A DNA stretch of 36,237 nt from Mycobacterium persicum. Its GTDB lineage: Bacteria; Actinomycetota; Actinomycetes; Mycobacteriales; Mycobacteriaceae. Below the pieces are notes generated by a model. It made no database searches, was not told where the DNA came from, and was given only the letters and a program-made list of their open reading frames with translations. Each line of letters begins with the position of its first letter. Position 1 is the stretch's first letter. Position numbers and translations under genes: made by a program. Where the stretch lies: positions 1 through 36,237 of the forward strand of contig NZ_MVIF01000057.1 in the NCBI RefSeq assembly GCF_002086675.1, given 5' to 3'. This document shows positions 8,973-17,259 of this stretch, one piece after another.

Positions 8973-9242
8973 ATGGCATGGAACGCATGGCACAGCGGTG
9001 GCGAATGCTCTGGCGGCGCAGCCGAACCGGGGGAGGTGGTGATCGACTGTGACGAGTGCGCGGTGCGGGGAAGTGCCTGCCGCGATTGTGTGGTGAGTGT
9101 CTTGCTCGGGGCGCCCGACACGTTGTTGCACGACGAGCAAGCCGCCCTCGAGGCACTCGCCGATGCCGGGTTAGCTCCGAGATTGCGTCTCGTCCCGATC
9201 CGGCGTGGCCGGGGGCCGGGTGCTGCGTCGGGTGTTGCCTGA
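8973..9242 (+). CDS. Small conserved Cys4 protein, possible zinc-binding
   Basis: 89 residues from ATG 8973, preceded by AAAGGA about 10 nt upstream. The centre has Cys26-x2-Cys29-x6-Cys36-x2-Cys39 (CDECAVRGSACRDC), a spacing suited to one zinc ion, followed by VVSVLLG and a helical segment ending ADAGLAPRLRLVP. Similar short proteins with two CxxC pairs and an AGL-P-LRLVP ending are, to my recollection, widespread in actinobacteria and often precede an NlpC/P60 gene, as here. Function unknown. A GTG near 9038 is an alternative start but would trim the protein to its Cys core. Divergent from the nuclease gene; the next gene begins 175 bp downstream. Confidence 0.7.
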   Translation: MAWNAWHSGGECSGGAAEPGEVVIDCDECAVRGSACRDCVVSVLLGAPDTLLHDEQAALEALADAGLAPRLRLVPIRRGRGPGAASGVA

Positions 9243-9285
9243 TCGAGCCTGTATGGTGGTGGAGCGCAAAGTCGCGCTCTCTCAC

Positions 9286-9316
9286 AAGAAAATGACAGAA
9301 ATCTTGCCATTTTCTT
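9286..9316. promoter_or_regulatory. AT-rich perfect inverted repeat upstream of the NlpC/P60 gene
   Basis: Arms AAGAAAATG (9286-9294) and CATTTTCTT (9308-9316) pair perfectly around a 13-nt loop. It lies 44 bp after the small Cys4 gene and 101 bp before the NlpC/P60 start. It could be an operator or a weak terminator; no T-tract follows (AACTCCCCCC), which argues against a classical intrinsic terminator. Confidence 0.5.
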
Positions 9317-9417
9317 AACTCCCCCCTTTGGACAAAAGCCGAGACCATTTCGTAACCTGTTTGAGACCTAAACCAGCTCGACGGCGCTAGGCCGATGGCA
9401 GTTTAAGGAAGCAAATC

Positions 9418-10578
9418 TTGAGGCTCGACTGTAGGCATTCGATCGCGCGCGTCATCAAGCGGTCCGCAGTCGGTTCGTTGGCGGGCTTCACCGTGTTGTC
9501 CGGCATCCTGGCCGCGAGTGCGATGGCCGACCCCGCCGACGACGCGCTGGCGAAACTCAACGAGCTATCGCGGCAGGCCGAACAGACCACCGAGGCGATG
9601 CACAGCGCAGAACTCGACCTGAACGCGAAGCTTGCGGCGCAGCAGGCCGCGGAAAAGAAGCTCGCCGACGACCAGGCCGCGCTCGCCGCCGCGAAAGCGC
9701 GCCTGGCCACCTTCCAGACCGCCGTCAACAAGGTCGCGGCCGCCACCTACATGGGTGGTCGGACCAACGGTTTGGATGCGATCTTGACGGCGGAATCGCC
9801 GCAGCTGCTGATCGACGGTCTCTCGGTGCAGCGGGTGATGGCGCGGCAAATGTCCACGCAGATGGCCGGTTTCCGGGCCGCCGGAGAACAGGCCGCCAAG
9901 GCTGAGCAGGCTTCGGTCAAGTCGGCTGCCGATGCCAAGTCCGCCGCCGAACAGGCCGCGGCGGTGCGGGCCAATCTGCAGCACAAGCAGAGCCAGCTGC
10001 AGGTGCAGATCGCCGTCGTGAAGTCGCAATATCAGGCCCTGACGCCGGAGCAGCGCACCGCGCTCGCCGACCCGGGACCGATTCCGGCGCGGGTACCAGA
10101 CGTTCCCGGGCCGGCGCCCGAAGGTCTGCCACCGGGCGCTCCGCCCGAGGGTGCGCCTACCCCCGGCGAGGCGCCCGCTCCCGGCGGAGTGTCCGATACA
10201 CCGTTCCTGGCTCCTGGCGGCGGCGGTGGCGGCGACCGGGCGACCGTGGTGCAGGCGGCCTTGACCCAGATCGGCACTCCGTACGCATGGGGTGGCGCCG
10301 GGCCCGGCGGTTTCGACTGCTCCGGACTGGTCATGTGGGCGTTCCAGCAAGCCGGGATCGCTCTGCCGCACTCCAGTCAGGCGCTGGCCCATGGTGGTCA
10401 GCCGGTGGCGCTGTCGGACCTGCAGCCCGGTGACGTGCTGACCTTTTATTCCGACGCCTCACATGCCGGCATCTACATCGGCGACGGTCTGATGGTCCAC
10501 TCGTCCACCTTCGGCCAACCGGTGCGGGTAGTGCCGATGACCGCCTCGGGCCCGATCTACGACGCCCGTCGCTACTGA
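9418..10578 (+). CDS. Secreted NlpC/P60 peptidoglycan hydrolase (Rv2190c-like)
   Basis: 386 residues starting with TTG; AAGGAAG sits 6 nt upstream (9405-9411), which decides this start. A signal peptide (about 1-37, cleavage near AMADPAD) is followed by a long Ala/Gln/Lys-rich coiled coil (about 40-205), a Pro/Gly-rich hinge (about 220-270), and an NlpC/P60 catalytic domain (about 274-386). Catalytic residues are Cys301 (GGFDCSGLV), His349 (ASHAGIYIGDG) and probably His361 (MVHSS). Such enzymes cut the D-Glu/mDAP bond of stem peptides during growth and division; the coiled coil probably regulates or inhibits the active site, as in RipA/FtsEX-type systems. The next gene, a secreted protease-like protein, begins 7 nt after the stop. 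Confidence 0.93.
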   Translation: MRLDCRHSIARVIKRSAVGSLAGFTVLSGILAASAMADPADDALAKLNELSRQAEQTTEAMHSAELDLNAKLAAQQAAEKKLADDQAALAAAKARLATFQTAVNKVAAATYMGGRTNGLDAILTAESPQLLIDGLSVQRVMARQMSTQMAGFRAAGEQAAKAEQASVKSAADAKSAAEQAAAVRANLQHKQSQLQVQIAVVKSQYQALTPEQRTALADPGPIPARVPDVPGPAPEGLPPGAPPEGAPTPGEAPAPGGVSDTPFLAPGGGGGGDRATVVQAALTQIGTPYAWGGAGPGGFDCSGLVMWAFQQAGIALPHSSQALAHGGQPVALSDLQPGDVLTFYSDASHAGIYIGDGLMVHSSTFGQPVRVVPMTASGPIYDARRY

Positions 10579-10585
10579 CCACCTC

Positions 10586-11446
10586 GTGGCGTGGCTTCGC
10601 CGCCGGCCCCGGTGGCTGTCGATCACGCTGGCCTTCGTCTTCGTGGCCGAGCTGGTTGCGGCAACCGCTCTGCCGGCCCCGGTACGCGACAGCTCGGCAG
10701 CACCGCCGGCGGCGCGAGTCGACGACGCCGGCCTCACCCCGGTGGTCGTCGGTGGCCGCACCGTCCGGCTGATCGGCCTCGGCGGCGCGGACAGTGAGCC
10801 CCTGCTATCCCGTGTCGCGGCGAACCTTGGTCCCGCGATCGACGCGGTTGCGGCCTTCTGGGGCACCGATTGGCCGCACGAGATCTCGGTGGTGGCCGCC
10901 GATTCCGATGACCAGTTCCGTACTGCCGCCGGCGGCGGGCCGGCGTCGCAGTGGGCCGATATCGCGGCGGTGACCGTCGTCGAGCACGTCGATACCGCCC
11001 GCCGGACCGCCGCCGGCCAACGGATCGTATTCGCGCCGGGCGCGGGCCGCTTGAGCCAAGCTGCGCTGCGAATTGTGTTGACGCATGAGCTTTTTCACTA
11101 CGCCGCGCGTGTCGACACCGCGCTCGACGCACCGCGCTGGCTGACCGAGGGGGTGGCCGATTTCGTCGCCAGACCGGCGTCCAGGCCGCCCGTCGATGTG
11201 CTGCCCCGGGCGCTGCCGTCAGATGACGACCTGGACACCGCGGGACCGCGGCGTTCACTGGCGTATGACCGGGCGTGGTGGTTTGCCAGGTTCGTCGCGC
11301 AGATCTACGGGACGACCGCGTTGCGCGGGCTCTACCTGGCCGCGTGCGGTGCCGGACACCCGGATTTCGCAACCGCCGCGCGCACCGTACTGAAGACCGA
11401 CCCTGCCGGGCTGCTCGCCCGCTGGCAGGGATGGCTGGCCGATTGA
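10586..11446 (+). CDS. Membrane-anchored zinc-metallopeptidase-like protein (Rv2189c-like)
   Basis: 286 residues from GTG 10586, 7 nt after the previous stop. An N-terminal hydrophobic helix (about 11-30) serves as signal anchor. The zincin motif THELFH gives His167, Glu168 and His171, and the Glu of WLTEGVADF (Glu188) is suitably placed as third ligand, as in gluzincins of the peptidase MA-like family. The rest is an extracytoplasmic domain with no other recognised motif. The zinc-binding set is intact, so it is probably active, but the substrate is unknown. Tight coupling with the upstream NlpC/P60 hydrolase suggests a cell-wall-side role. Confidence 0.78.
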   Translation: MAWLRRRPRWLSITLAFVFVAELVAATALPAPVRDSSAAPPAARVDDAGLTPVVVGGRTVRLIGLGGADSEPLLSRVAANLGPAIDAVAAFWGTDWPHEISVVAADSDDQFRTAAGGGPASQWADIAAVTVVEHVDTARRTAAGQRIVFAPGAGRLSQAALRIVLTHELFHYAARVDTALDAPRWLTEGVADFVARPASRPPVDVLPRALPSDDDLDTAGPRRSLAYDRAWWFARFVAQIYGTTALRGLYLAACGAGHPDFATAARTVLKTDPAGLLARWQGWLAD

Positions 11447-11456
11447 CCTGACGCAG

Positions 11457-12599
11457 GTGAGCCGGGTCCTGCTGGTAACCAACGACTTTCCGCCCAGACG
11501 TGGCGGCATTCAGTCCTACCTCGGAGAGTTCGTCGGGCGGCTGGTCGAAGCCGGATCGCACTCGGTGACGGTGTACGCACCGCAATGGAAGGGGGCGCAG
11601 GCATACGACGACGCGGCCCGTGCAGCCGGCTATCGCGTGGTGCGTCATCCCGGCACGCTGATGCTGCCCGCGCCGGCCGTCGACAGCCGCATGCGCGCCC
11701 TGATCGCCGAGTACTGCATCGATACCGTCTGGTTCGGGGCTGCCGCCCCGCTGGCGCTGCTGGCGTCGCGGGCGCGCCGGGCCGGTGCCACCCGGATAGT
11801 GGCCAGCACACACGGCCATGAAGTGGGGTGGTCGATGCTTCCGGTCGCGCGGTCGGTGTTGCGCCGAATCGGGGACAGCGCGGACGTGGTGACCTTTGTC
11901 AGTCGCTACACCAAAGCCCGGTTCGCGCCCGCCTTCGGACCCGGCGCGGCGCTGGAATACCTGCCGCCCGGGGTGGACAGCGACCGATTTCGGCCGGACC
12001 CGGCCGCGCGCGCCGAACTGCGTCAGCGGTACCGGCTGGACGAGCGGCCCGTGGTGGTGTGCGTGTCCCGGCTGGTGCCACGCAAGGGTCAGGACACGCT
12101 GATCAAGGCGCTACCGGCGATCCGCCGGCGCGTCGACGGGGCCGCGCTGGTGATCGTCGGGGGCGGCCCTTACCTACCGGCGTTGCGCAAGTTGGCGATG
12201 GACTGCAAGGTGGCCGACCACGTGACGTTCACCGGCGGCGTGCCGGACGACGAGCTACCGGCGCATCACGCGTTGGCTGACGTGTTCGCGATGCCGTGCC
12301 GCACCCGCGGTGCCGGATTGGACGTCGAGGGCCTGGGGATCGTGTTTCTCGAGGCGTCGGCAAGCGGCGTGCCGGTAATCGCCGGCGAATCCGGCGGGGC
12401 CCCGGAAACCGTGCAGCACAATAAGACTGGGCTGGTTGTCGACGGCACCTCGGTGGACAAGGTGGCTGATGCCGTCACCGATTTGCTGATCGACCGCGAC
12501 CGCGCCGCCGCCATGGGCGCTGCCGGCCGGGAATGGGTAACGGCCACCTGGCGCTGGGACATACTGGCGACCCGGCTGGCCGGCCTGCTGGGCGGCTAG
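11457..12599 (+). CDS. pimB': Phosphatidylinositol monomannoside mannosyltransferase PimB'
   Basis: 380 residues, GTG start 10 nt after the previous stop. GT4-family GT-B enzyme. Early motif DFPPRRGGIQSYL binds the diphosphate side of the donor. The C-terminal nucleotide-sugar domain has CVSRLVPRKGQD and the EX7E pair in EGLGIVFLE. In M. tuberculosis the orthologue Rv2188c adds the second mannose, from GDP-mannose, to PIM1 on the cytoplasmic face, an essential step toward PIM2, LM and LAM. The identification rests on motif content, length and synteny. The TAG stop shares the palindrome CTAG with the convergent fadD15 stop (4-nt overlap). Confidence 0.93.
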   Translation: MSRVLLVTNDFPPRRGGIQSYLGEFVGRLVEAGSHSVTVYAPQWKGAQAYDDAARAAGYRVVRHPGTLMLPAPAVDSRMRALIAEYCIDTVWFGAAAPLALLASRARRAGATRIVASTHGHEVGWSMLPVARSVLRRIGDSADVVTFVSRYTKARFAPAFGPGAALEYLPPGVDSDRFRPDPAARAELRQRYRLDERPVVVCVSRLVPRKGQDTLIKALPAIRRRVDGAALVIVGGGPYLPALRKLAMDCKVADHVTFTGGVPDDELPAHHALADVFAMPCRTRGAGLDVEGLGIVFLEASASGVPVIAGESGGAPETVQHNKTGLVVDGTSVDKVADAVTDLLIDRDRAAAMGAAGREWVTATWRWDILATRLAGLLGG

Positions 12600-14398
12600 C
12601 CGCTGGTATAGATCGCCTCGATCTCGTCGGCGAACTTCTCGGCCACCACCTTGCGCTTGACCTTCATCGTCGGTGTCAATTCGCCGGTGTCCTCGGTGAA
12701 GTCCACGCCCAGAATGCGGAACTTGCGGATCGACTCGGCATGCGACACCGACAGGTTCGCCTGCTTGACGGCCGCATCGATTTCGGCCACCAGGTCGGGA
12801 TCGGTGGCCAAGTCGCCCACCGACGCGTCGGCGGGCTCGCTGTTGCGCTGCTTCCAGCCGGCGAACGCCTCCGAGTCGATGGTGATCAGCGCGCCGATGA
12901 ACGGCTTGGCATCTCCGACCACCATTGCCTGACTGATCAGCGGGTGTGCCCGCAGCTGGTCCTCCAACACGGCGGGGGCAACGTTCTTACCGCCGGCGGT
13001 GACGATGAGCTCCTTTTTGCGGCCGGTGATGGTCAAGAAGCCGTCCTCGTCGATCGCGCCCAGATCACCGGTGCGGAACCAGCCGTCGGTGAAGGCCTCC
13101 GCGGTGGCCTGCTCGTTGCGCCAATAGCCGGTGAACACCACGCCGCCGCGCACCAACAGCTCCTGGTCGCCGGCGATGCGTAAGCTGTTGCCGGGCAACA
13201 GCTTTCCGACTGTCCCGATCTTGAGGGCGCCCACCTGGTTGACGGTGATCGCCGCGCTGGTCTCGGTCAGGCCGTACCCCTCGTAGATGGTCAAACCCAC
13301 GCCGCGGTAGAAGTGGCCCAGCCGCGCGCCCAGCGGCGCCCCGCCGGAGACCGCAGCATGGCAGTCGCCGCCGAGCGCCGTACGGAATTTGTGATAGACC
13401 AGCCGGTCGAAAACGGCATGTTTGGCGCGCAGCAGCAGTCCGGGGCGGCCGCCGTCGCAGGCCCGGCTCCAATCGACCGCGGTCTGGGCGGCGCGTTTGA
13501 AGATCGCTCCCTTGCCGTCGTTGACGGCATTTTGCTCGGCGGTGTTGTACACCTTCTCGAAAACCCGAGGCACCGAGACCACCACCGTGGGTTTGAACAC
13601 CGCGAACTGCGGCAGCAGGTTCTTGATATCGCTGGTGAACCCCACGGTCACTTTGCTGGCGAACGCCGACAGCGTCAGCGACCGGGCCAGCACGTGGGCG
13701 AGCGGCAAGAACACCAGGAGCCGCTGTCCCGGGCACAACAGCGTGGGCAGGCATTCCCGGGTGCCGCGGATCTCGTGCAGCAGGTTGGAATGGGTGAGCT
13801 GACAGCCTTTGGGTCGTCCGGTGGTGCCCGAGGTGTAGATCAGCGTGGCCGCGTCGTGGGCCCGCAGCGCCTCGAGGCGAGCCGTCAGTTCCGTCGGGTC
13901 AACCGACGTGCCCTCCTGTTCGAGCTGGTCGAGCGCCTTGCGGCCGGAACCGTCGATATGCAACACCCGGCGCAAGGCGGGCAGGTCGCCGGCCAACTCG
14001 GAGACCATCGCGGCATGCGCGTCGGTTTCGGCGAACGCCAGCACGGCTTCGGAGTCCTGCAGCACCCAGCGGACCTGCTCGGCCGACGACGTCTCGTAGA
14101 TCGGCACCGTGACCGCACCCACCGCCAGGATGGCCAGGTCCAGGATCGCCCACTCGTAGCGGGTGGCCGAAAAGATCGACACTCGATCACCGGCCTGGAC
14201 CCCGAGCGCGATCAAACCCAATGCCGCACCATGGATCTGATGCGCCGCCTCGGCGCACGTCACGTCAGTCCAGACACCGCCGACGAGGCGTTGGTAGATG
14301 ACGTACCCGGGATCGTCGCGCTCGTGCTCGAATACCATGGCCGCGACGTTGTCGCGCTCGCCGACGGAAAAGCGGGCAGGGACACTGTACTGACGCAC
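12596..14398 (-). CDS. fadD15: Long-chain fatty-acyl-CoA synthetase / AMP ligase FadD15
   Basis: 600 residues from GTG 14398 (VRQYSVPARFSVGERDNVAAM), the same length as the M. tuberculosis protein. Adenylate-forming enzyme that activates a fatty acid through an acyl-AMP intermediate. P-loop-like motif YTSGTTGRPKG, then YEGYGLTETSA, the ATP-binding TGDLGAIDEDGFL, and the C-terminal GRKKELIVTAGGKNVAP hinge; the catalytic Lys lies in the final LTPTMKVKRK. The family includes bacterial long-chain acyl-CoA synthetases with this ~600-residue layout. A purine-rich GGAGCGAGG stretch lies just upstream on the minus strand. No adjacent lipid gene suggests a specific chain. Confidence 0.93.
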   Translation of the reverse strand: MRQYSVPARFSVGERDNVAAMVFEHERDDPGYVIYQRLVGGVWTDVTCAEAAHQIHGAALGLIALGVQAGDRVSIFSATRYEWAILDLAILAVGAVTVPIYETSSAEQVRWVLQDSEAVLAFAETDAHAAMVSELAGDLPALRRVLHIDGSGRKALDQLEQEGTSVDPTELTARLEALRAHDAATLIYTSGTTGRPKGCQLTHSNLLHEIRGTRECLPTLLCPGQRLLVFLPLAHVLARSLTLSAFASKVTVGFTSDIKNLLPQFAVFKPTVVVSVPRVFEKVYNTAEQNAVNDGKGAIFKRAAQTAVDWSRACDGGRPGLLLRAKHAVFDRLVYHKFRTALGGDCHAAVSGGAPLGARLGHFYRGVGLTIYEGYGLTETSAAITVNQVGALKIGTVGKLLPGNSLRIAGDQELLVRGGVVFTGYWRNEQATAEAFTDGWFRTGDLGAIDEDGFLTITGRKKELIVTAGGKNVAPAVLEDQLRAHPLISQAMVVGDAKPFIGALITIDSEAFAGWKQRNSEPADASVGDLATDPDLVAEIDAAVKQANLSVSHAESIRKFRILGVDFTEDTGELTPTMKVKRKVVAEKFADEIEAIYTSG

Positions 14399-14555
14399 CT
14401 TGTTGACCTCGCTCCAACTGACGTTTTTGCGGGTAGCCCCCCTCACCCCAGCCTAGCCGGGCATTAGGGCGGCCAGGTGGTTGCTGGTCGGGTGGCTTTG
14501 CCGACCGAGCCGAGCGCCGTTGGCCGTCGATGCGGGGGTGTGTGAAGCTGTGGCT

Positions 14556-14945
14556 ATGAACAGCATCCAGATCGCGGACCAGACGTATGTCGCCGCGGAT
14601 GGCGCACGGGTGGGAGCTGCGATCGCCGACCCGTCGAAGTGGCGCCGGTGGTGGCCTGATCTGCGGCTGGAGGTCACCGAGGACCGCGCCGACAAGGGCA
14701 TGAGGTGGGCGGTTACCGGGGCATTGACCGGCACCATGGAAATCTGGCTGGAACCGTCGATGGACGGGGTGGTGCTGCACTACTTCCTGCACGCCGAACC
14801 GACCGCGGCGGCGGCCTGGCAACTGGCCCGGATGAATCTGGCCAAAATAACCCACCGCCGCCGGGTGGCAGCGAAGAAAATGGCGTTCGAGGTCAAAACC
14901 ACAGTGGAACAAGCACGCCCCGTCGGGGTTTCTCCGGTAGTTTAA
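14556..14945 (+). CDS. SRPBCC-like conserved protein (Rv2186c-like)
   Basis: 129 residues from ATG 14556. Alternating strands and a long C-terminal helix (AAAAWQLARMNLAKITHRRR...AFEVKTTVEQ), with the pattern of a polyketide cyclase/START-type (SRPBCC) ligand-binding fold, though this is weaker than for the next gene. Includes MEIWLEPSMDGVVLHYFLHAEP. Probably one transcription unit with the downstream SRPBCC protein and ATPase, though 121 bp separate it from the next start. Function unknown. Confidence 0.8.
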   Translation: MNSIQIADQTYVAADGARVGAAIADPSKWRRWWPDLRLEVTEDRADKGMRWAVTGALTGTMEIWLEPSMDGVVLHYFLHAEPTAAAAWQLARMNLAKITHRRRVAAKKMAFEVKTTVEQARPVGVSPVV

Positions 14946-15066
14946 CCGGGTCGAGTGGGCTCGAGTGAGGCTCAAGCTGGGCATCGGGAGTAGCCTTTGT
15001 GCCGGATGGCGGGTATTCCCGACGAATCGACGCGCAGTGCGAGGAAACGGGAAAGGGATTTGCCAG

Positions 15067-15504
15067 GTGGCGGACAAGACGAGGCAGACGATCTACATCG
15101 ACGCGGCTCCAGGCGAGGTGATGAAGGCGATCGCCGACATCGAGGCTTACCCGGAATGGATTTCGGAGTACAAGGAAGTCGAGGTCCTCGAGGCTGACGA
15201 CGAGGGATACCCGCAACGGGCCAGGATGTTGATGGACGCAACCATCTTCAGGGACACCTTGATCATGGCCTACCAGTGGCCGGCGGACCGCCAATCGCTG
15301 AGCTGGACTCTGGAATCCAGCTCCCTGCTGAAGTCTCTCGAAGGTTCATATATCTTGGAGCCCAACGGTTCTGGAACGGATGTGACCTATGAGCTCGCCG
15401 TCGACCTCGCCGTCCCGATGATCGGGATGCTCAAGCGCAAAGCCGAACGCAGGTTGATCGACGGAGCGTTAAAGGATCTGAAGAAACGAGTCGAGGCTGA
15501 GTGA
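15067..15504 (+). CDS. SRPBCC / polyketide-cyclase-like protein (Rv2185c-like)
   Basis: 145 residues from GTG 15067 (VADKTRQTIYIDAAPGEVMKAIADIEAYPEW). The N-terminal pattern 'I-x-A-x-P-x-E-V---I-A-D-I-E-x-Y-P-x-W' is characteristic of the SRPBCC superfamily (Bet v1/START-like lipid-binding cavity). The C-terminal helix MLKRKAERRLIDGALKDLKKRVEAE closes the fold. AAAGG lies about 12 nt upstream. The frame is open further upstream, but that stretch lacks conserved features. Function unknown; binding of a hydrophobic ligand is a family inference. Confidence 0.88.
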   Translation: MADKTRQTIYIDAAPGEVMKAIADIEAYPEWISEYKEVEVLEADDEGYPQRARMLMDATIFRDTLIMAYQWPADRQSLSWTLESSSLLKSLEGSYILEPNGSGTDVTYELAVDLAVPMIGMLKRKAERRLIDGALKDLKKRVEAE

Positions 15505-16774
15505 GTCCAGTGAATTCCGGGCGTCAGCCCCGGCCCGGATCAGTCTCTTCGTCGGTAAAGGCGGGGTAGGAAAATCCACACTGGCGGCCGCCACCGCGGT
15601 TTGTGATGCCGGTGCTGGTCAGCGAGTGCTGCTGGTATCCACCGACCAGGCGCACTCACTGGGTGATGTGCTGGGCATCTCGGTGCCGCCAACCGGCCGG
15701 GGCGAGCCGGTCCGCGTTCTCGCCGATCTTGAACCCGGGCGATCCGGGTCCGACGGCGGCTTCCTCGACGCCTTGGCGCTGGACACCTTGGCGCTGCTCG
15801 AGGACCGGTGGCGAGACGTCGTCGACGCCCTGGACCGGCGATTCCCCGGTTCCGAGCTGAGTAGCGTTGCGCCAGAAGAACTCTCGGCGTTGCCCGGGAT
15901 TCAGGAGGTGCTCGGGCTGCACGCCGTCGGCGAGCTTGCCACCAGCGGACGTTGGGACCGCGTCGTCGTCGACTGCGCGTCGACCGCGGATGCGCTGCGA
16001 ATGTTGACGCTGCCGGCGACCTTCGGGATGTACGTGGAGCGCGCGTGGCCACGCCATCGTCGGCTCGCCATCGACGACAACCGGTCCGCCGCACTGGTGG
16101 AGTTGCTGGAGCGCACCAACGCCAGCGTGGACCGGCTCAGCGTCATGCTGACCGACGGTGACCTGGTAGGCGCCCATCTGGTGCTGACCCCGGAGCGGGT
16201 GGTAGCCGCCGAGGCAGCCCGCACGCTGGGTTCATTGGCGCTGATGGGGATACGCGTCGAGGAGCTGCTGATCAATCAGGTGCTGGTCCGGGACGAGACC
16301 TACGAGTACCGCAGCCTTCCCGACCACCCCGCCTTCTACTGGTATGCCGAACGCATCTCCGAGCAACGCGCCGTCCTGCAAGAACTCGACGCCACCATCG
16401 GTGACCTGGCGCTGGTGCTGGTTCCGCACCTGTCCGGCGAGCCGATCGGCCCGAAGGCGCTGGGCGGCCTGCTCGACAGTGCCCGCCATCGCCGAGGGTC
16501 GGCGCCGCCGGGCCCGCTGCGCCCTATTGTGGACCTGGAATCCGGGTCGGGGCTTGAGTCGGTATATCGTCTGCGGCTAGCGTTGCCCCAGCTCGATCCC
16601 GGTTCGCTGGCGCTGGGCCGCGCAGACGACGATCTGATCATCAGTGCCGGCGGGGTGCGGCGCAGAGTCCGGTTGGCGTCCGTACTGCGCAGATGCACGG
16701 TGCTGGACGCGCAACTGCGGGGCAGCGAGCTGACCGTTCGATTTCGACCCAATCCGGAGGTGTGGCCGACGTGA
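15497..16774 (+). CDS. ArsA/GET3-like P-loop ATPase (Rv2184c-like); no canonical start before the P-loop
   Basis: The frame encodes ARISLFVGKGGVGKSTL, a perfect deviant Walker A (GKGGVGKST, 15554-15580), then LLVSTDQAHSLGDVLG, the switch-like motif of ArsA/GET3 ATPases. However, this frame contains no ATG, GTG or TTG between the upstream in-frame stop (15479-15481) and the P-loop. The first canonical start is GTG 15626, downstream of the Walker A, giving 382 residues that lack the nucleotide-binding loop. The coordinates here use CTG 15497, which overlaps the previous gene's stop (425 residues). A GTG at 15501 (GTGA overlap) lies in another frame and would join the P-loop frame if one base were added in the C-rich stretch near 15527-15536. 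Start therefore unresolved; the reading frame itself is secure. Confidence 0.75.
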   Translation: MSESSEFRASAPARISLFVGKGGVGKSTLAAATAVCDAGAGQRVLLVSTDQAHSLGDVLGISVPPTGRGEPVRVLADLEPGRSGSDGGFLDALALDTLALLEDRWRDVVDALDRRFPGSELSSVAPEELSALPGIQEVLGLHAVGELATSGRWDRVVVDCASTADALRMLTLPATFGMYVERAWPRHRRLAIDDNRSAALVELLERTNASVDRLSVMLTDGDLVGAHLVLTPERVVAAEAARTLGSLALMGIRVEELLINQVLVRDETYEYRSLPDHPAFYWYAERISEQRAVLQELDATIGDLALVLVPHLSGEPIGPKALGGLLDSARHRRGSAPPGPLRPIVDLESGSGLESVYRLRLALPQLDPGSLALGRADDDLIISAGGVRRRVRLASVLRRCTVLDAQLRGSELTVRFRPNPEVWPT

Positions 16775-17172
16775 CCGGGGTTCATACCGAGGTTGGTCCC
16801 GAACTGCGCAAGCTTGCACAGGCAATCCTGGATGCGATCGACCCCGCGATGCGCGCGGCGGCCTCGATGGCATCCGGGTCGGCCGGTGGCAAAGCGGCCG
16901 CCAAGTGCCAACAGGTGTGGTGTCCGGTATGTGCGCTGGCGGCGGTGGTCGGTGGCGAACAGCACCCGCTGCTGACGGTGATAGCCAACCACAGTGTCGC
17001 TTTGCTCAACGTGATTCGCGCCATAGTCGACGACATTGATCGATCGCCGAAACCGCCGCCGGAGGATCCGCCCGGCGGTGGCCTCACCAGCGAGACACCG
17101 CCGGAGAACCGATCCGCGGACACCAGTGCGAAAACGCGCTACCAGCCCATCCCGGTGAGTTTGCAGGAGTGA
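16771..17172 (+). CDS. Small conserved Cys-motif protein (Rv2183c-like)
   Basis: 133 residues. The GTG at 16771 overlaps the ATPase stop (GTGA), so it is translationally coupled. An N-terminal helical region is followed by CQQVWCPVC (Cys46, Cys51, Cys54), then ALAAVVGGEQHPLLTVIANHSVALLNVI, and a disordered Pro/Glu-rich tail. The Cys cluster with nearby His65 and His74 could bind a metal. Conserved in mycobacteria by position and length, with no known function. Coupling to an ArsA-like ATPase hints at a shared process, but that is only inference. Confidence 0.82.
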   Translation: MTGVHTEVGPELRKLAQAILDAIDPAMRAAASMASGSAGGKAAAKCQQVWCPVCALAAVVGGEQHPLLTVIANHSVALLNVIRAIVDDIDRSPKPPPEDPPGGGLTSETPPENRSADTSAKTRYQPIPVSLQE

Positions 17173-17259
17173 GCCGCCGCCCGACGCAGGTGGTCGCAGC
17201 CACGGCAGATAGGTACAGTTGGCCCAGACATTGTTCCGGTGCGGGCGAGAGGGAGGGCC

